Shown: piece by piece, positions 1 to 36,800 of the stretch
Numbering within the stretch: the first letter of the stretch is position 1
Layout: the number at the start of each line of letters is the position of its first letter
From: Ceriagrion tenellum
Lineage: Eukaryota; Arthropoda; Insecta; Odonata; Coenagrionidae
Direction of reading: 5' to 3'
DNA: 64,000 nucleotides
NCBI GenBank assembly: GCA_963169105.1
Contig: OY720640.1
Coordinates: forward strand, 55,987,527-56,051,526
Notes under the pieces: generated by a model
What the model was told of the DNA's origin: nothing
Database searches by the model: none
The model's input: only the letters and a program-made list of their open reading frames with translations
Made by a program: the position numbers and the translations under genes

Positions 1-1082
1 CAGAAAAAATACTAGACTCCAGAGTACGAAGTGTGGCAAAAAATGCATCTTAACTGTTTTCCAATGTATCATGAATGATTATTTACCTAAAAGAGGTATT
101 AATAATCTATGCAATCAAAGCCTTGTTCTTCTGTCATTGTAAATTCATGTATTACCAACAACTTGGATAGTATTCTTGAAAAAAAAACACCATGTCAAAA
201 GGAAAATTTTCAGTAAGTTATTCACTTAAGTGTCCAATGTTCCCATTTGAGAACAAGCTGAAAAACACATTTAAAAATTTTTAACTGAGTTTTTCTTCAG
301 TTTACCTTAATTAGTCACTAAATTAATGGGAAAAGCAAAAAAATTAATTAAAATCGGTTGAGAAATGAATTTGGTCTGTAAACAGTTAAGACAGTAACTG
401 TGAGCATTACATCAACAGAGTGGTTTGTGTTTCGGGTAACAAGAAGACAGAAGAAGTTTGAATTAATTACTTGAGTAGAAGGTAGAACCAGGTATTTATT
501 GTCTACCAGAGAGCTCAACCAATTTTTATTATTAACAGAGTCATCCCATACAAGCAATATTAGCAAAGGATAATAGTCTCTACTAATCTTCTAAATTACA
601 ATTAAAAATTAAATCTAAAAATTATTGAAGGAAAAACTCATTTAATCAAGTACAAGTGTACAATTTTTTCACAAGTTTCTTAACAAGCTACATTACTACG
701 ATTGTCACATTTGAAAAGGGATCTCTGAAAAATTTTGGAAAAACTTCTTCTAAGACTTAAAAAATTCCTTGAGTGAGTCAAACTATTACTAACTTATTTA
801 GATCTACAATAGGTTTGTAGCCATGCACTTTCAACATTCAAAGATTCTCTCAACTGACATTAAACAACATAATGCCACTAATTACTAATGAGGATTGCAC
901 ATATTTACTGAGACAGCAAGATAAACCAGAAAAATCTCATTCATTTTTGAATATTTTTTATAATCAACAGGTTAGGAGTTCTGGAGGTAAATTATAGCCC
1001 ATGACTTATATGGCAGGGTAATGATTAAACGTGTTAAACTACCATAATTGAACAAAAACTTGAAGAAATAAAATTTACTGAC
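1..1082 (-). other. Intron of Hsc70Cb, no recognisable feature
   Basis: This is AT-rich, CpG-poor intron sequence between exon 12 and the unseen terminal exon. Short ORFs here lack codon structure or recognisable motifs. Confidence 0.6.
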
Positions 1083-26719
<25,637 letters not shown>

Positions 26720-27839
26720 CTGAAAGGAAGAAAACCGCAGTGAAAACTATGAAAATTTGTATGAATTTACATTTTCCCAGAAATCATCTAGTAGAAAATC
26801 TCTGTAGTTTTTCACCAGGTTAGGTTCCTCCATTACTTCCAAGGTTTTGGTGGGTGACTCACCCATTGCCTTCAGGAATTCTAAAATCAAATTGGATTGG
26901 ATTTCAAGAACCCTTAAAGGCTATGGATGAGTACTGGACATAAATTTGAAAGTAATGGTGAACACTCACCTTGCTGAAAAAAGAGATATTCAAAGAAAAT
27001 TGGGAAAAATTACACAAGTATATTCAAGTACCTGAACCTAAATGTTTCCACACAATAGCAAATACTAACTTTAAAAACCTTCCATTCAACCACAAAAACA
27101 CAAGTGTTCAACATAAAAAAATCATTGAATTTCACCTTAAGCGCTACTGAAAATAACAGGCTACATAATGACAGAAAAAAAATGATTAAGTTCCACCATG
27201 TTAATATACATGCTCAAAAGAACACTATTTCAACTTCCTCATTTCATTAGCCGTTTTTTGTAACTGTGAAACTTAGGAAATGTGTCCTTTTTCCATTGAC
27301 ACAAACAGCATTTGCCTTTCCATGCAATTTCTTCAGAAACCAAACTCAATCAGATGAGCTTAAAATTGAGATTGATGAAACAAATAAAAGAATAGAATCC
27401 TTCTGCTCCACCAATGTGAAATAAATGAAAAATTGTCGAAGGAAAGAAATTCTTCCCAGAAATTCAATGGTAATAAACTGAAGGTACCAGCCCATTTCAG
27501 TGGCAGAGCAGTAGATGAAATTACTGAAGTTGATGGAGAAAAAATGAGTATGTTTTAAGAAACTAGATTGAGTTCAGCTCCTTGGGCAAGATAAAATACT
27601 CATTAAAAATTTTATTCATAGATGCAAATTAGACATGTTACTTCCGCTTCCCAGCAGCCAAAGCCTGTCAGCCATAAATTCTGTACAAACTGTAAAATCT
27701 TAAAAGGGCAAGGATAACTGATAACCAATTCGATCAAATAGTAACCTAACCAGTGTGGCTACTGATATCCAATTTCAAATTCCCTGATTTTTCCCTGATG
27801 GATTTACCAATTTCCCTGACCAATCGCCCAAAGGTCACC
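26720..27839. other. Intron upstream of exon 2, nothing recognised
   Basis: A coding exon with the Hsp110 start was sought here and not found. The sequence is AT-rich. Confidence 0.45.
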
Positions 27840-27851
27840 TATTATTGGAGT

Positions 27852-28110
27852 AAATTTCCAAACAATGCATTTAACAAATGATGTGGTATCAAGTCACTCG
27901 CACGGGTGTATATACACCAGGGTTGAAATTCGCTTTGAAAAAATCATTTGACTTGTCCGGGATTCGAACCCAGATCTCCCAATTGCCGGTCAATCGCATA
28001 AACCCCTCTCGAAATTCGCCTGCTATCACACCTGACCGGCAATTGGGAGATCCGGGTTCAAATCCCAGTCAAGTTAAATGATTTTTTCATAGCGAATTTC
28101 AACCCTGGTG
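27852..28110. mobile_element. Head-to-head pair of tRNA-derived SINEs with 12-bp target duplication
   Basis: TATTATTGGAGT occurs at 27840-27851 and again at 28111-28122. Between them are two inverted arms of about 80-90 bp. Each has ACCGGCAATTGGGAGATC, a B-box-like GGGTTCAAATCCC or GGGTTCGAATCCC, then CAAGT(C/T)AAATGATTTTTTC and GCGAATTTCAACCCTGG. Read outward from the centre, each arm is a SINE with its tRNA-like head in the middle. The left arm has an extra GTGTATATACACCC palindrome at its outer end. Confidence 0.75.
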
Positions 28111-28165
28111 TATTATTGGAGTTTTTTTTTCTTCTGAATTTAATCTTCTACAGCAGCTTTAAATT

Positions 28166-28310
28166 TTCAAAATTTACTAATCATCGTCTAGTATGTTTAG
28201 AACTGCAAGCATGTATTTACTATAAGCTAGAAGGAAGAATGTTCAAAATTTTCTAATCATAGTCTCTAATGTTTAGAACTGCAAGCATGTATTTACTATA
28301 AGCTAGAAGG
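28166..28310. repeat. 69-bp tandem duplication
   Basis: ttcaaaatttactaatcatc continuing to the ctagaagg at 28227-28234 is repeated at 28242-28310 with a few changes. The two copies share gtttagaactgcaagcatgt and are separated by 7 bp. Confidence 0.85.
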
Positions 28311-28794
28311 TTCCAGTATGCTCCAGCTACCTCTCGACCTGAGTTTCGGAAGTTAAAATAAAACACTAAGTCAAATTTTCCGAACAACTTAGCCTCGGAT
28401 TCCTTGTGTTGAGCGTTAAATAATGTGATCACGAATTTTAACAATATTAGGCAAATTTCCCAATAAGCTTATACAAAAGGGATACATAGTACATATGATG
28501 CACAGCTAAATAACTAAGATTCAAAACTGATAAGATTAACAACTGAATATTTTATGAATTGATGGGGATGGGACTTCTTGAAGGCCACTTACCAAACCTT
28601 TTAAGGTAGTTTGAGTGAAATTTCACTTGACCCAGAAATAAAAGAATTCAGTCTCATTCTAATGAAATATATCTCACCCTTCCAAAGATACCAAAACATC
28701 AATGCTTACCACATTACTTTGCAAGATATTTGCCAAAATATACCACCCTTATTACATGGGAATTGGTATGTGTGTGCAATACAGAGAGTCATAA

Positions 28795-29125
28795 TTTAAA
28801 AAAATGAGGGATTTCTAACACCTAGATCTCATAAAAAAACTAAGCATGCAGGTTGTATACATTTTCTCAACCATTATTAATTATAAATCATATTGTCACT
28901 GCAGTATTTTTTCAGAATCACAAAAAAGCTTTCAGTTGTGAAGGAATTTTAAACATACCCCCCAAATATGAGTCAAGTTAAAGACTTATTAAAGAGTTAT
29001 TTTTTTAATTTATTAGAATTTCAGTCATAAAAGGTAAAATATTTCACCAATAATAACAGTATTTATTTCATGCTCCCTACAGCTGCTAAGATTTGAATAT
29101 GGTTTCCATTATGACAATGGCACAA
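28795..29125 (+). repeat. Dispersed repeat, copy 1 (second copy at 54602-54945)
   Basis: Shared blocks in the same order include atttctaacacc, cacRgcagtattttKtttcagRaYcacaa, gtSgtgaaggRRttttaaa, gacYtaYWaaagaKWtattttt and ccattatgac. Similarity spans about 320 bp in direct orientation. The copies are 26 kb apart and moderately diverged. No coding sequence or tRNA head was recognised. It is probably an unnamed transposon family. Confidence 0.7.
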
Positions 29126-29519
29126 TCTCACTCAAACTACCTAAATGGATTTTCCCTTTTTTTAAAGACTAAACACAATTAGTGACAATAATCAAATTGT
29201 CCCATTTCTTCCTGAAGATCTTTTTGCATAGCATCACCAGCATAAGTATCCAAATTCCTTATTTTGCAAAATTAATAGTCTTCCTATAAATTTTGTTTCA
29301 TTAGTAAAGTAAGCAAATTTCCCAAAAAAATTAGCAAGCAATGCACCCTGCCCATATAAGCAAATGGTTTGCGATCCCAAGATAAGAGGAACCAAAAACA
29401 TGTATACCACATGACATTGCTACAAAGAACATAAAAATGATCCTAATGCAAGTCCAGGATCAGACGTGCCCCATTCTCACATTCAAATGTTAAAAGATCA
29501 AAACATATGTTTTTATCCA

Positions 29520-31640
29520 AGCATTTGCTAGTGAAGTGGTGAATGCAGATCTGTGCGACCGTTTCACTCGGCCTTAAAGAATTGATACACGGCCTCCTTA
29601 AAAGGACATGTTCTTCTGCCGCCGGTTCGCATTATGTACATAGTTTAGGTCTATCGGGTCTATTCACCCCATTGCCCCATGGTGAATCTCGGTCCAATTG
29701 AACCACGGAATACGGTGAAGTCGATCGCCCAATCTAACAGAATTTCATCCCTGAAAAGCAATAACATAGCCATAGTGTCCCTCTAGAGAGATATAAATCG
29801 ATTTAAAAAAAACAAACGGCACTAGACAGAGAAACGAGAGGAATGTAAGAACCCTGCATTACACGAACGAAAACCATATGCAACAGCAGAAAGAAAAATC
29901 GTGAGGTTTAGTCACACCTTTACGCGTGATCGATTTGCTAGAGACATGACAAAAGGGGATGAGGAAGGTTCCAAGTGCAAGCCCCAGGGGAAAAATACGC
30001 AGGCCAAATAAAGAGGGACTGGATATACGAATGAGGCTCCGTCGGATGGGGGGAGAATTAGCATTGAACAAGGAAGAAAGAACGGCTACAGTCAACCACC
30101 TCCGGATTTAAAGATCTGTGACGTCGGTAAGCGTAAGGATCGACCTTGAGGGCAAGTGTACCGGATTTATACGGGGTAAAATGCGCTACAAAATAATTTA
30201 CTCGATTTAGTCGACACTGGTGGGCGTTACAAGGTGGACTTATTTTTACGCATTTCGTGTATTGTGCTTGAGGATCGCGTTTTCGTGCGGCTGAATGTTA
30301 TTGCATAACAGTCCCAATTGCCTGGACATTACGAGAAAACTTTCATTGCTACGAACTTTTTTCCATTTCTCCTTTGAAAAAAAAACAGCCAGGGAGATTG
30401 CGGACGATTAGTTCTTCGTGGGTTACCATTTAGATTTAATTTCGTAAAAATAATTAACAAAAGCGGCATAAATACGACGAACACATCCTAAATATAAAGC
30501 CATACGGAAGATACCGGAAATCACTATTGATCTAACAAACATCTGTTACGATGGTAGTAGAAATCAATAATAGGTTATGACAAGACAAGTCACCACAAGC
30601 AGAGGTAACTCACTGGCAATTCGATTCAAAATTGGACGCGGTCAACACTCCTTAGAGCCAGAACTCGCATAATTTACATTAGTTGGCATTTAAGTCTTGA
30701 ACATCTAACGCATTTCTAATTACGTATCAACATTTCACTCATTCAAACAATGACTAAAAGTATCAGCGAGCACCATACGCTAATCTTGAGAAGAATATTC
30801 GAACTCCAAAATAAAGACCGTCCCCTAGCTGGTCCCCAACAATCCGAACCAAATTTGACTCAAATTACACGGGGGCACCGTCCAAAACTCGAATGACCTC
30901 ATTATAAACCCCTTCGCAATCTGAATACGGCCAAAAGTGAATGTGTTGACTGTCATCTGGTAGATGCCAGAGAGGCCGCAAAAGGCTGGTAAAAAATGAA
31001 TTCTATTCGCCATTGAGGAATCAACGCAAAGGTAGAGCATGGTAGACTGGATGAAAAATGTTTTAAATGATCTACTAAGAAACAGACTGAAGGAGAAAAA
31101 AGAAGAGGAAGCCCAAGGGAAAAATACTGCAAATTAAGAGGGAGGTGAGAAGTATGGGGAAATGGGGGCTGGGAATAAAAGAGGGCTGTATATGACAAAT
31201 CCTACGATTGAACTGATATTTCCTAGATGATGAGAGTCCCTTGATATAAAACTTCACCTAATTTACTGTGACTAGATTTCTTAGGGGGTCGAATAAGAGT
31301 CGAAGCCACCAAAAGAAATATATCCTTTATAAAAAGTATGGCTATAGTTATTACTACACACGCCATCAGCACTAACAGTAAGTAAATCAATCTCATGGTT
31401 GAGTGAATACATCCATCTACTCTTCCAACCTCCTCCAAAGTCCACTACACCCTGATAGCTAGCTCTTATCTCCAATGGCCCGTTTTATCTGGCTGGCGTA
31501 TTTATTCCGCTCCAGACCACTATTTCCTTTCTTGTATGCTTCTTACAAGCACACAGATCCTTGTCATCAAAGAATTCCTCCATTCCAGTAACAGGAAATA
31601 ATATCCCACAAATGTAGACGCCCAAACCTAATTCCTATTT
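29520..31640. other. CpG-richer region upstream of Hsc70Cb; possible promoter side, no gene identified
   Basis: CpG becomes frequent from about 29.55 kb, in contrast to the gene body. The stretch 29580-29750 looks less AT-rich and, on the minus strand, follows a TTTTCAG acceptor-like site, but its frames stop quickly. Two related 100-bp blocks (29.92-30.03 and 31.05-31.15 kb) share ggggaaaaatac and aagagggactgg-type sequence. A hydrophobic minus ORF at 31223-31438 has no recognised homologue. This may include the 5' UTR of Hsc70Cb, but no exon could be assigned. Confidence 0.35.
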
Positions 31641-31668
31641 CCAAACCCTAGGCTAAATGTAGCGACAA

Positions 31669-31878
31669 CTAACGACGAAGAGACGCATCGAGTAAAGAGG
31701 AATCGGACCGGCGAAGAAATTTTTTCGGCGTCACTTTCACCGAAAACATGAACGGTGTCGATGAATTATGGCACTGGATCCCATCAACTTGACTAGCACT
31801 CGCGGCGATAAATAACGAAAATAATATAAAGATTCGAGCATTCATTCTGAAGTGACAGGAGAATCCTCGCGGTCCCAT
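31669..31878 (-). CDS. Possible first exon of a small secreted protein
   Basis: From the ATG at 31843-31845 the product starts MNARIFILFSLFIAASASQV, a good signal peptide with likely cleavage after SAS. It continues DGIQCHNSSTPFMFS and may splice at a GTGAAAGT donor, or read on to the stop at 31669. An upstream in-frame ATG at 31876-31878 would add 11 residues and spoil the signal peptide start, so the inner ATG is preferred. A TATAAGG motif lies about 115 bp upstream at 31961-31967, and a GC-rich stretch lies further upstream. I do not recognise the protein. It could be a chance ORF in promoter-like DNA. Confidence 0.35.
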   Translation of the reverse strand: MGPRGFSCHFRMNARIFILFSLFIAASASQVDGIQCHNSSTPFMFSVKVTPKKFLRRSDSSLLDASLRR

Positions 31879-31929
31879 CAGCTAAGAACGGAGCCATCAA
31901 TTCCATATTAAGCAGGGATCGCTTCTACT

Positions 31930-32460
31930 ACGACAACCGGCGAGTGAGCCGGTGGGTCCTTATAAGGATCGTTCCCCTCAGCCTACTTTCGCCCCGACAA
32001 AATAAATGCTAGCAGAGAGATGCCCGCCCCCGCGTAAAATCCCCGTGACACCGCGGACACACGCACAACATGGATATGACGAGGAGGGAGAGAGGACACG
32101 AAAATGGGAAATACATATATATACGTGTGAGCGGCGGCCGTGTGGTGTGCAGGAATCCATCCCAAGTGAATCACGGGCGGTTGCGTCACCAGCCCCTCCC
32201 ACATCTCTCACTCACGCCGGCAACCGGCCGACCCCCTCCCGCCCCCCCTCCTCCTCCTTTAGGAACGGAACACAGCCTTGGGAGAGGGAGAGAGAGGTCG
32301 GGATCCCACTCTCGCCGCAGCAAGCCGGGGCACGGCGCTCGTGATACGCTAGACCGGCCGCGGCCGAACCTTTTAACGCAGTGCGCCACTTTTAAAGTCG
32401 CCAACGGGACCGTCACGGCGAACTGTCAGACAGAGCGTGAGGTTGAGCACGTGGGGCTAA
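31930..32460. promoter_or_regulatory. GC-rich, CpG-rich island, candidate promoter
   Basis: This stretch has the highest GC content in the window, with GACCGGCCGCGGCCGAACC, repeated CCGGC, and purine-rich GGGAGAGGGAGAG tracts. Overlapping ORFs on both strands are typical of GC-rich DNA and are not taken as genes. It lies upstream of both the signal-peptide ORF and Hsc70Cb on the minus strand. Confidence 0.4.
31958..31970 (-). promoter_or_regulatory. TATA-like motif next to GC-rich stretch
   Basis: CCTTATAAGG is palindromic, so it offers a TATA box to either strand. On the minus strand it would serve the signal-peptide ORF at 31669-31845. An initiator-like TCACTC lies about 20 bp downstream. 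This is inference only. Confidence 0.35.
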
Positions 32461-33239
32461 AGATTAATCCGTAGCCTGTTGCTCATTTCCAAATTTCCCG
32501 TAAATGCTTTAAAAAACAGTACGATTCACAACTGAGCCTGTTCACAATTGAAACTCTGCAAAACCAGAATTCATAAAACGTTGAATGGAATACGGCGGGA
32601 AAACTTACATTTCCACTGATTCGTTTCATACATTTAAAAAAAAAGCATTTAGGGCAAGTTCTAAAAATCTGTTACACATCGATAACGCACACGTCAACTA
32701 ACCGATAGCCTGAAGTATGATACAGAAGTCGGTTAACTCTCAATTAACATCAAGTTAACGACAAAGATACGTCATTTTGCGGTTAACAAGAAATCATAAA
32801 ATCTGCGTTCAATCAAACTTTTACGAATAAATTTGGCCAGAGCAACACGCATGAAGTTGCTTGAAGTTAAACCGTACCATATCTTCATCTTTCTCTCCGC
32901 ATTATCCCATATCAACGGAATCGGAGTTTCCTTCATTAATTCTTCAGATACTTCTCCAAAGATTTGTCTGTAGCTTCTTTTCTCCAGCCTTTCTCCTTCA
33001 TGCCTTCTGACACTTTGTCCGTCGATGTGATCTTTGTTCTTCCTCAGTTTCTTTTCCAACTTACTTCAATTGCCTCGACTCTTCTCCCAACGTAGTCCTC
33101 TGCTCTTATCTGCACATGTACACGCCACCGATGCCTACTTTCCTGAACCTTCTTGCGCATGGGTCCTACTTTCTCCGGTTTCCCAAATGCATTCATTTTT
33201 ATCTTATCTTTTCTCGTTCCTCATTTCAGCGACTTCTAT

Positions 33240-34796
33240 CTTTCTACCCTGGAATTTTGTCGCCAGCTATGTTTCTGCCCCATACAGCAGGGACTTGAAT
33301 AGATTAACTCTTCTGTCTATCCGGACATACCCATGTTTCACTACCATACAGCAAAGTGGGAAGAAGTACACTTTTGTACACGGCAATTTTCGCTTCCTTA
33401 GACAAGCACTCATTCCTTCTACTTCAGTCTTGCACGCATTTACCTTCAATTCCATTCTCTCCGTTGATTCCCAAAACTTATCTAAGAGCTTCTGTAATCC
33501 CTGTTGACTGTCTGAGATCAAAACAGCATCATTCGCATATAGAAGAAGTCGCAAGTTTACATTTTCAATCAAAACACCGTCGATTTCACTACATGCGTCT
33601 CTAACACATTTATCCATAAATATATTAAACAGCCATGGAGACATTACGCATCCTTGCTTTACACCCCAATTTATTACAAAGCAATCACTCAGAGCCCCGT
33701 TAACTCTTACACTTGCCTTACTATTGCCATACATCGCCATCATAACATTCAATAACTGCCCATTCACTTCATAGTCTCTCAAAACCTTCCACAACTTCTT
33801 TCTATTTACTCTGTCAGATGCCTTCTCTAAATCGACAAACGCACAGTACACTTTCTCTCGGACACTCATACATTTTTCTATCACTTGCTGGTCTGGTCAC
33901 TACATCCTCTCCCAGGCATAAACCCACACTGCACACCCCATATTATGGAGTAATATTCCTCACTCTTTCGATTAATATTTTACTGAACACTTTTCCCGAG
34001 ATACTCAATAAAATAATGGCCCGATAATTATTACATTCGGTCTTTCCTCCCTTCCCTTTGTACAACGGAACGATGATAGCATTCTTCCAATCCGCTGGAA
34101 CAACAGAAACCTGTAAGCATAAATTGTATAGTTCACGCAGCCGAAAAATTAGTAATTTACACCCACACTTCAACATTTCACTGGATATCCCATCTATGCC
34201 TGCAGCCTTCCCATTTTTCAATCTTCTCACAGCCGTTGTGACCTCCTCACTGATATCCTTTTCCATCCTCACATTCTCACATACCACTTCAAAAGGCTCA
34301 TCCTCAACGCCTGAAATATTATTGTACAATTCTTCAAAATACTCCCTCCAGCAGTGCCTGATATTGCTCTCGTCCCACACGATCTCTCCACTTTTGTTCT
34401 TTACTGCATTCATTCCCCTACCTTCACCAATCTTAGCCCTTTTACCCACTTCCGAAACAGCTTTTTATTACCTTCAAAATCACTCTGCATTTTGTTAGCT
34501 CCATCCGCACGCATTCTTTCTTTGCTCTCTTTCACAACTATTTTGCCTTCATTCTTTTTATTTCTGTAAATCTCACATACCTTAGCACGCTCTTCCTCAG
34601 ATTTGGCAGCAATCATATTCTTGTACGCCTCTTTCTTTTCTCTTACTGAAATTTTCACTTCTTCATTCCACCACGCATCCCCTTTCATTCTTCCTACCAC
34701 TCCTTTTCCACATACACTTTCAGCACATTCCACAATCACTCCTTTTAAACACTCCCACGCATCATTTACGTTCTCGTTTCTGATATGCTCGTCCAT
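33240..34796 (-). pseudogene. LINE reverse transcriptase domain, catalytic motif mutated
   Basis: The fingers segment (34449-33943) has RRLKNGKAAGIDGISSEMLK and IIVPLYKGKGGKTECNNYRA. Around 33945-33890 the frame shifts within GFMPGRGCSDQT. The palm (33884-33267) has VYCAFVDLEKASDRVNRKKL and GVKQGCVMSPWLFNIFMDK. Its catalytic site is RLLLYANDAVLISDSQ, where YADD is changed to YAND, removing one of the two metal-binding Asp residues. YGAET is followed by a stop. The element cannot be active. Confidence 0.88.
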
Positions 34797-35650
34797 TCTA
34801 TCTGCTTCAACGATAGAGCATCCTCAAGCATGCAACCATACCGCATTCTTACCTCGCTGTCTAACAACCTTTCAACTTTTACTCTCAGCTGCTTACGCGC
34901 AACATTCTTCCTTGGCACCCATTTTCTGCCCAGATTCACGTTGTAGAGTACCGAATAGTGGTCTGTTCCACATTCAGCACCCCTCATCACTCGCGTGTCC
35001 CACACTAACACTGTCAATCTCTCTTCATACACAATAAAATCAATCATGCTTTTACAATCGCCCCTTTGCCAAGTATACATATGTATTCTCTTATGTTTAA
35101 ACCATGTATTCGACACAAACAATCCTTTTTCCAAGCACACACTCACCAATTTTTCACCATTATCATTCACTCGGGGGTCACCAAAAGGCCCAACTACTCT
35201 CTCAGATGCATCCAGCCTCACACCAACCCAACCATTCATGTCACCTAGTAAAATTATTCTCTCACCAGGATCACAATCATTCAAAACCTCTCTCAGTTTT
35301 TTCAAACTCATCTTTCACACAGTCACTCTCTCCATCTATTGGTGCATAGCACGCCACAATCACAACTCTCCTAATACCTACTTTCATGCGAACCCAGAGC
35401 AATCTAGGGGATACTAACTCGTACTTCCTTACTAGCAACTTAGCTCTCTCATTAAATGAGTCCTACACCTTGACTGCCGTGTACATTATCTTCAACTCCT
35501 GACCACAATGCCAGACTACCGCCATCTAATGTAACAGCATCCCGCCCCTTACGCTTAGTTTCACATACACACACAACGTCCATTCGTCTCACTTTCATTT
35601 CACTCAGCAACTCATTCTCCTTTCCATACACTCCTCTCACATTCCAAAGC
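34766..35650 (-). pseudogene. LINE endonuclease domain (AP-endonuclease type)
   Basis: Three pieces are seen. First, MDVVCVCETKRKG, with the ETK catalytic Glu region (35640-35452). Then, in a shifted frame, VVIVACYAPIDGESDC. Last, IILLGDMNGWVGVRLDASER, NTWFKHKRIHMYTWQRGD, MIDFIVYEERL and GTDHYSVLYNV (35311-34766). GDMN, the IDFI Asp and the SDH-equivalent TDH are the catalytic motifs, so the active site residues remain. Frame breaks lie near 35450 and 35320. In intact elements it nicks the target for target-primed reverse transcription. Confidence 0.85.
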
Positions 35651-35657
35651 TTCCCAT

Positions 35658-35832
35658 AATAATAATTTCTTTAACACTTACAGGTTTCCCCAATTACAAG
35701 TGTTTTAATACATCATTTGACGAACACAAACACCCAAGTCCTGGGCTGTGAATAATCTACCCAGGTGGGACTCGAACCCGCGACCCTCGGGTTAGAAGGA
35801 GAGGACTTTACCCCGCCGACACCGGGGCGGAC
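35658..35832 (-). mobile_element. tRNA-derived SINE, family A, copy 1
   Basis: The minus-strand head is GGTGTCGGCGGGGTAAAGTC (A-box-like), then CTAACCCGAGGGTCGCGGGT and the B-box GGTTCGAGTCC. A body follows with GGGTAGATTATTCACAGCCC and GGACTTGGGTGTTTG. The tail is AT-rich (AAATTATTATTATGG). It matches copy 2 at 53029-53219 in head and body. It lies exactly between two LINEs. Confidence 0.75.
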
Positions 35833-35834
35833 AA

Positions 35835-36800
35835 GTTTTCTAGTTTCTCTCGGGTCCGTTCACAGAGAACAATATCATTTGCACATAGCAGGCTTCATGG
35901 TGCTGTAGTACTTCATTCTTCACAGTGACATCCATAACCTGATAAAAGAGATACGCGGGCTGAGAACTTGTCCCTGGTGTAGTCCCATTCTTAATGGGGT
36001 TCCATTCGTCCTGTCTGCAGTGCTCCTTCATACATCTTTTCATTATCTCCATGTACTTATCTGGATCGACCTTCCCCTCATACTTCTCCATGCCTCTTGC
36101 CTGCGGACTCTGTCATAGGCTTTCTCGAGGTTAATGAATATCATGTGCATCACAAACTGTGCAACTATTTATCTTTCCATTAATTCCCTTAAAGCCTATA
36201 TTGTGTCGGTCGTTCCTCTCCCTTGCATAAATTCAAATTGATCACAGATCTCCGTCTCCAACCGTCGACTTCCTCAGATGGTCCTTTCCTACATCATCAT
36301 TGCGTGGGACATCAGCCGAATGCCTCCATAGTTCCCACATTTTTGTACATCCCTTTTTCCTGTATAGATTGGGACAAGTATGCCACACTATGATTCATCA
36401 TGTATTTCTCCTTGAGGCCAAATCTTCTTCATTAAATCCCATGTATTATCAATCCCCTCATCTACCATGCTTTTCTGTACTTGAACTGGGTTTTGGTATT
36501 AGCTCACAGCCTTTTCATTTTTCTTCGTGCACATTCCACTTCTTTCCTGGAGATATCTTGAACAGTTCCTTCATTTGCCTCTCCATACCGAAAAATTTCT
36601 CTCGAATTTTTTTTTTCAATCTGCAGTTTCTCAAAATACTCCTTCCACCTCTTTCGCATATTTTCCGGCTCCTGTCATACGGCTCCAACTTCATATTCCA
36701 TCTTTTTAATAGTAAACTATCTTTAGATGCTTTATCTCCTGCCTTATCTCTTCTCTCAGGCCCTCTTACTTTAGTTTCCATCATTTTTTTTGTTCCCTCT
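35835..36800 (-). mobile_element. Second LINE remnant (reverse transcriptase), different family
   Basis: On the minus strand, GILVPIYTGKRDVQKCGNYG then GIRLMSHAM lies at about 36380-36300. DQFEFMQGRGTTDTI lies at about 36240, MEKYEGKVD at 36091, and SQPAYLFYQVMDVTVKNEVL at about 35960. The catalytic site is SLLCANDIVLCERTREKL at about 35890-35835. This is the KGDVQ..NYRGI / LMSH / MDV..R / FADDIV type of LINE RT. FADD is replaced by CAND here. Frame changes separate the pieces. 5' parts at 36784-36515 are Lys/Arg-rich and only loosely recognisable. Confidence 0.75.

Larger units (their letters stand above)
32930..35657 (-). mobile_element. RTE-like LINE, nearly full-length but inactivated (endonuclease plus reverse transcriptase)
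   Basis: Order on the minus strand: apurinic endonuclease (35650-34900), linker (34800-34450), reverse transcriptase (34450-33240), C-terminal domain (33240-32930). The 5' start reads KLWNVRGVYGKENELLSEMK. The 3' part reads HRWRVHVQIRAEDYVGRRVE and GRTKITSTDKVSEGMKEKGW, the usual end of such LINE proteins. Several frameshifts and stops occur. A SINE (35658-35832) abuts its 5' end, and the remains of another LINE lie beyond it. The element class is inferred from the GDMN endonuclease motif and the RT motifs. Confidence 0.88.

Noticed and set aside
29580..29750. Candidate for exon 1 of Hsc70Cb because the minus strand contains AIDFT after an acceptor-like site
   Set aside because: The surrounding residues do not match the conserved GIDFG start. 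The frame ends in a stop rather than a splice donor, and an initial exon would not need an acceptor.
32006..32474. Overlapping ORFs on both strands in the GC-rich stretch
   Set aside because: GC-rich DNA has few stop codons. None of the products has a motif or a plausible exon structure.
33034..35417. Several plus-strand ORFs of 60-157 codons, rich in Ser, Pro, Phe and His
   Set aside because: They are antisense to the LINE endonuclease and reverse transcriptase on the minus strand. The purine-rich LINE coding strand leaves its complement free of stops.
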